In this document: positions 5,295 to 6,036 of the stretch, piece after piece
Position numbering within the stretch: the stretch's first letter is position 1
Layout of the letters: each line of letters starts with the position of its first letter
NCBI GenBank assembly: GCA_946479615.1
Contig: CAMLGR010000210.1
Span: 1 to 6,036, forward strand
DNA length: 6,036 nt
Direction: 5' to 3'
Origin: an uncultured Bacteroidota bacterium
GTDB lineage: Bacteria > Bacteroidota > Bacteroidia > Chitinophagales > Chitinophagaceae
The notes under the pieces: model-generated
Databases searched by the model: none
What the model was told of the DNA's origin: nothing
The model's input: only the letters and a program-made list of their open reading frames with translations
Position numbers and translations under genes: made by a program

Positions 5295-6036
5295 TATCCG
5301 GTTGTTTTACAGGTAAACTAATATAAAATTTTGTGCCATGATTCAGTTGACTTTCCAGCCAGATCTTACCATGGTGTTTTTCCACGATTCGCTTGGCTAT
5401 GGCCAGTCCTACGCCTGTTCCCTGTATATCTTTAACGTTATCTAAACGTTTGAACAACTCGAATACCCGGTTGGCATATTTCATATCGATACCTATTCCA
5501 TTATCGGAAATAACATATTCAACAAAATCACCATTAATTTCCCCATTTATTTCTACCAGGGCGGGCTCGGATGTAGAATATTTTACCGCATTTCCTGCCA
5601 GGTTGGTAAATAACTGCATCAGCATGGTCTTGTCGCCGCACACTCCCGGGGCATTTTTAATAATAAATTCTATTTTCCGGTTGCTTTGGGGAAGCAGCAA
5701 TTCTTCCCGTATATCTTCCAGCATTTTCTTCATATCCACCGGCATGCTGGCAATTTCAGCTTTTCCTACCCGGCTATACTGCAATACATCTTTGATCAGG
5801 CTTGCCATCTTATCCGTACCACGGATCACGCGCTGGAAAAGTTCCAGCGAAGCCGGACTGAATTCATCGCGATGATCTTCTAGAATAATTTCTGTATAAT
5901 TCTTAACTGCTGATAAAGGAGTTCGCAGATCATGCGAGATAGTAAAACTGAATGTATCCAGTTCTTCATAGGCAGTCTTCAGCAGGTCATTTAAATTCCT
6001 GATCTCGCTGGCTATTTTATTGATGACCTGTATCAT
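5263..6036 (-). CDS. Sensor histidine kinase, C-terminal HisKA-HATPase part; candidate bacteriophytochrome
   Basis: This is the transmitter half of a sensor kinase; the gene runs off the right edge. The visible part is 257 residues. The Met codon at the very edge cannot be taken as the true start, because it falls in the helix that normally links a sensor domain to the kinase core. In visible numbering: coiled-coil-like residues 1-30, H box with H35 in SHDLRTPL, a dimerisation helix to about 90, N box N145-N149 (NLAGNAVKY), G1 box DNGIG (178-182), F box VFELF (191-195) and G2 box GTGVG (206-210). All catalytic elements are intact, so it should be an active ATP-dependent autokinase. The next gene encodes its likely receiver and overlaps the 3' end. 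The linker wording plus the nearby haem oxygenase fit a bacteriophytochrome, but no PAS-GAF-PHY sequence is in view; PAS/GAF sensors of other kinds remain possible. Confidence 0.95.
   Translation of the reverse strand: MIQVINKIASEIRNLNDLLKTAYEELDTFSFTISHDLRTPLSAVKNYTEIILEDHRDEFSPASLELFQRVIRGTDKMASLIKDVLQYSRVGKAEIASMPVDMKKMLEDIREELLLPQSNRKIEFIIKNAPGVCGDKTMLMQLFTNLAGNAVKYSTSEPALVEINGEINGDFVEYVISDNGIGIDMKYANRVFELFKRLDNVKDIQGTGVGLAIAKRIVEKHHGKIWLESQLNHGTKFYISLPVKQPDNAEEHTLRRG

Noticed and set aside
5393..5875. 160-residue reading frame on the + strand
   Set aside because: It is antisense to the catalytic core of the histidine kinase, whose H, N, G1, F and G2 boxes are all intact; Ser/Ile-rich shadow sequence.
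6034..6036. Met codon at the right edge as the start of the kinase
   Set aside because: It sits in the linker helix just before the H box, and a window edge coinciding with a true start is unlikely; the gene is treated as truncated.

Overview
The window looks like a chromosomal segment from a Bacteroidota bacterium, most likely of the Chitinophagaceae type. The reasons are a SusC/HmuR-style outer-membrane receptor paired with a HmuY-type surface lipoprotein, a DUF6607-type protein, A/T-rich leaders without clear Shine-Dalgarno sequences, and the wording of the histidine kinase and receivers. The taxonomic call is inference from protein style; no marker gene is present.

Left to right on the + strand: the C-terminal half of a TonB-dependent receptor carrying the FRAP...His...NPDL signature of haem receptors (1-1276, cut by the window edge); a 470-residue HmuY-like lipoprotein with an extra N-terminal Calx-beta-like domain (1311-2723); a Rho-independent terminator (2747-2781); an exported DUF6607-like protein of unknown function (2859-3809); a 26-bp perfect inverted repeat (3823-3880); and a biliverdin-type haem oxygenase (3911-4468). 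A GC-rich 18-bp palindrome with CACAGAG repeats fills the convergent gap at 4469-4511.

On the - strand, reading in from the right edge: the C-terminal transmitter of a sensor histidine kinase (5263-6036, cut by the window edge); a single-domain receiver overlapping it by 32 nt (4893-5294); and a second single-domain receiver 12 nt further on (4512-4880). These three form one operon that converges on the haem oxygenase gene.

The simplest joint reading is a haem module: capture at the surface (HmuY-like), import (receptor), possible envelope handling (DUF6607), and cytoplasmic ring-opening to biliverdin, iron and CO. A haem oxygenase next to a histidine kinase and a phytochrome-type receiver is also the classic setting of a bacteriophytochrome, which uses biliverdin as chromophore. 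The kinase's sensory part lies outside the window, so the photoreceptor identity is a prediction. If it holds, this locus joins haem scavenging to red/far-red light sensing.
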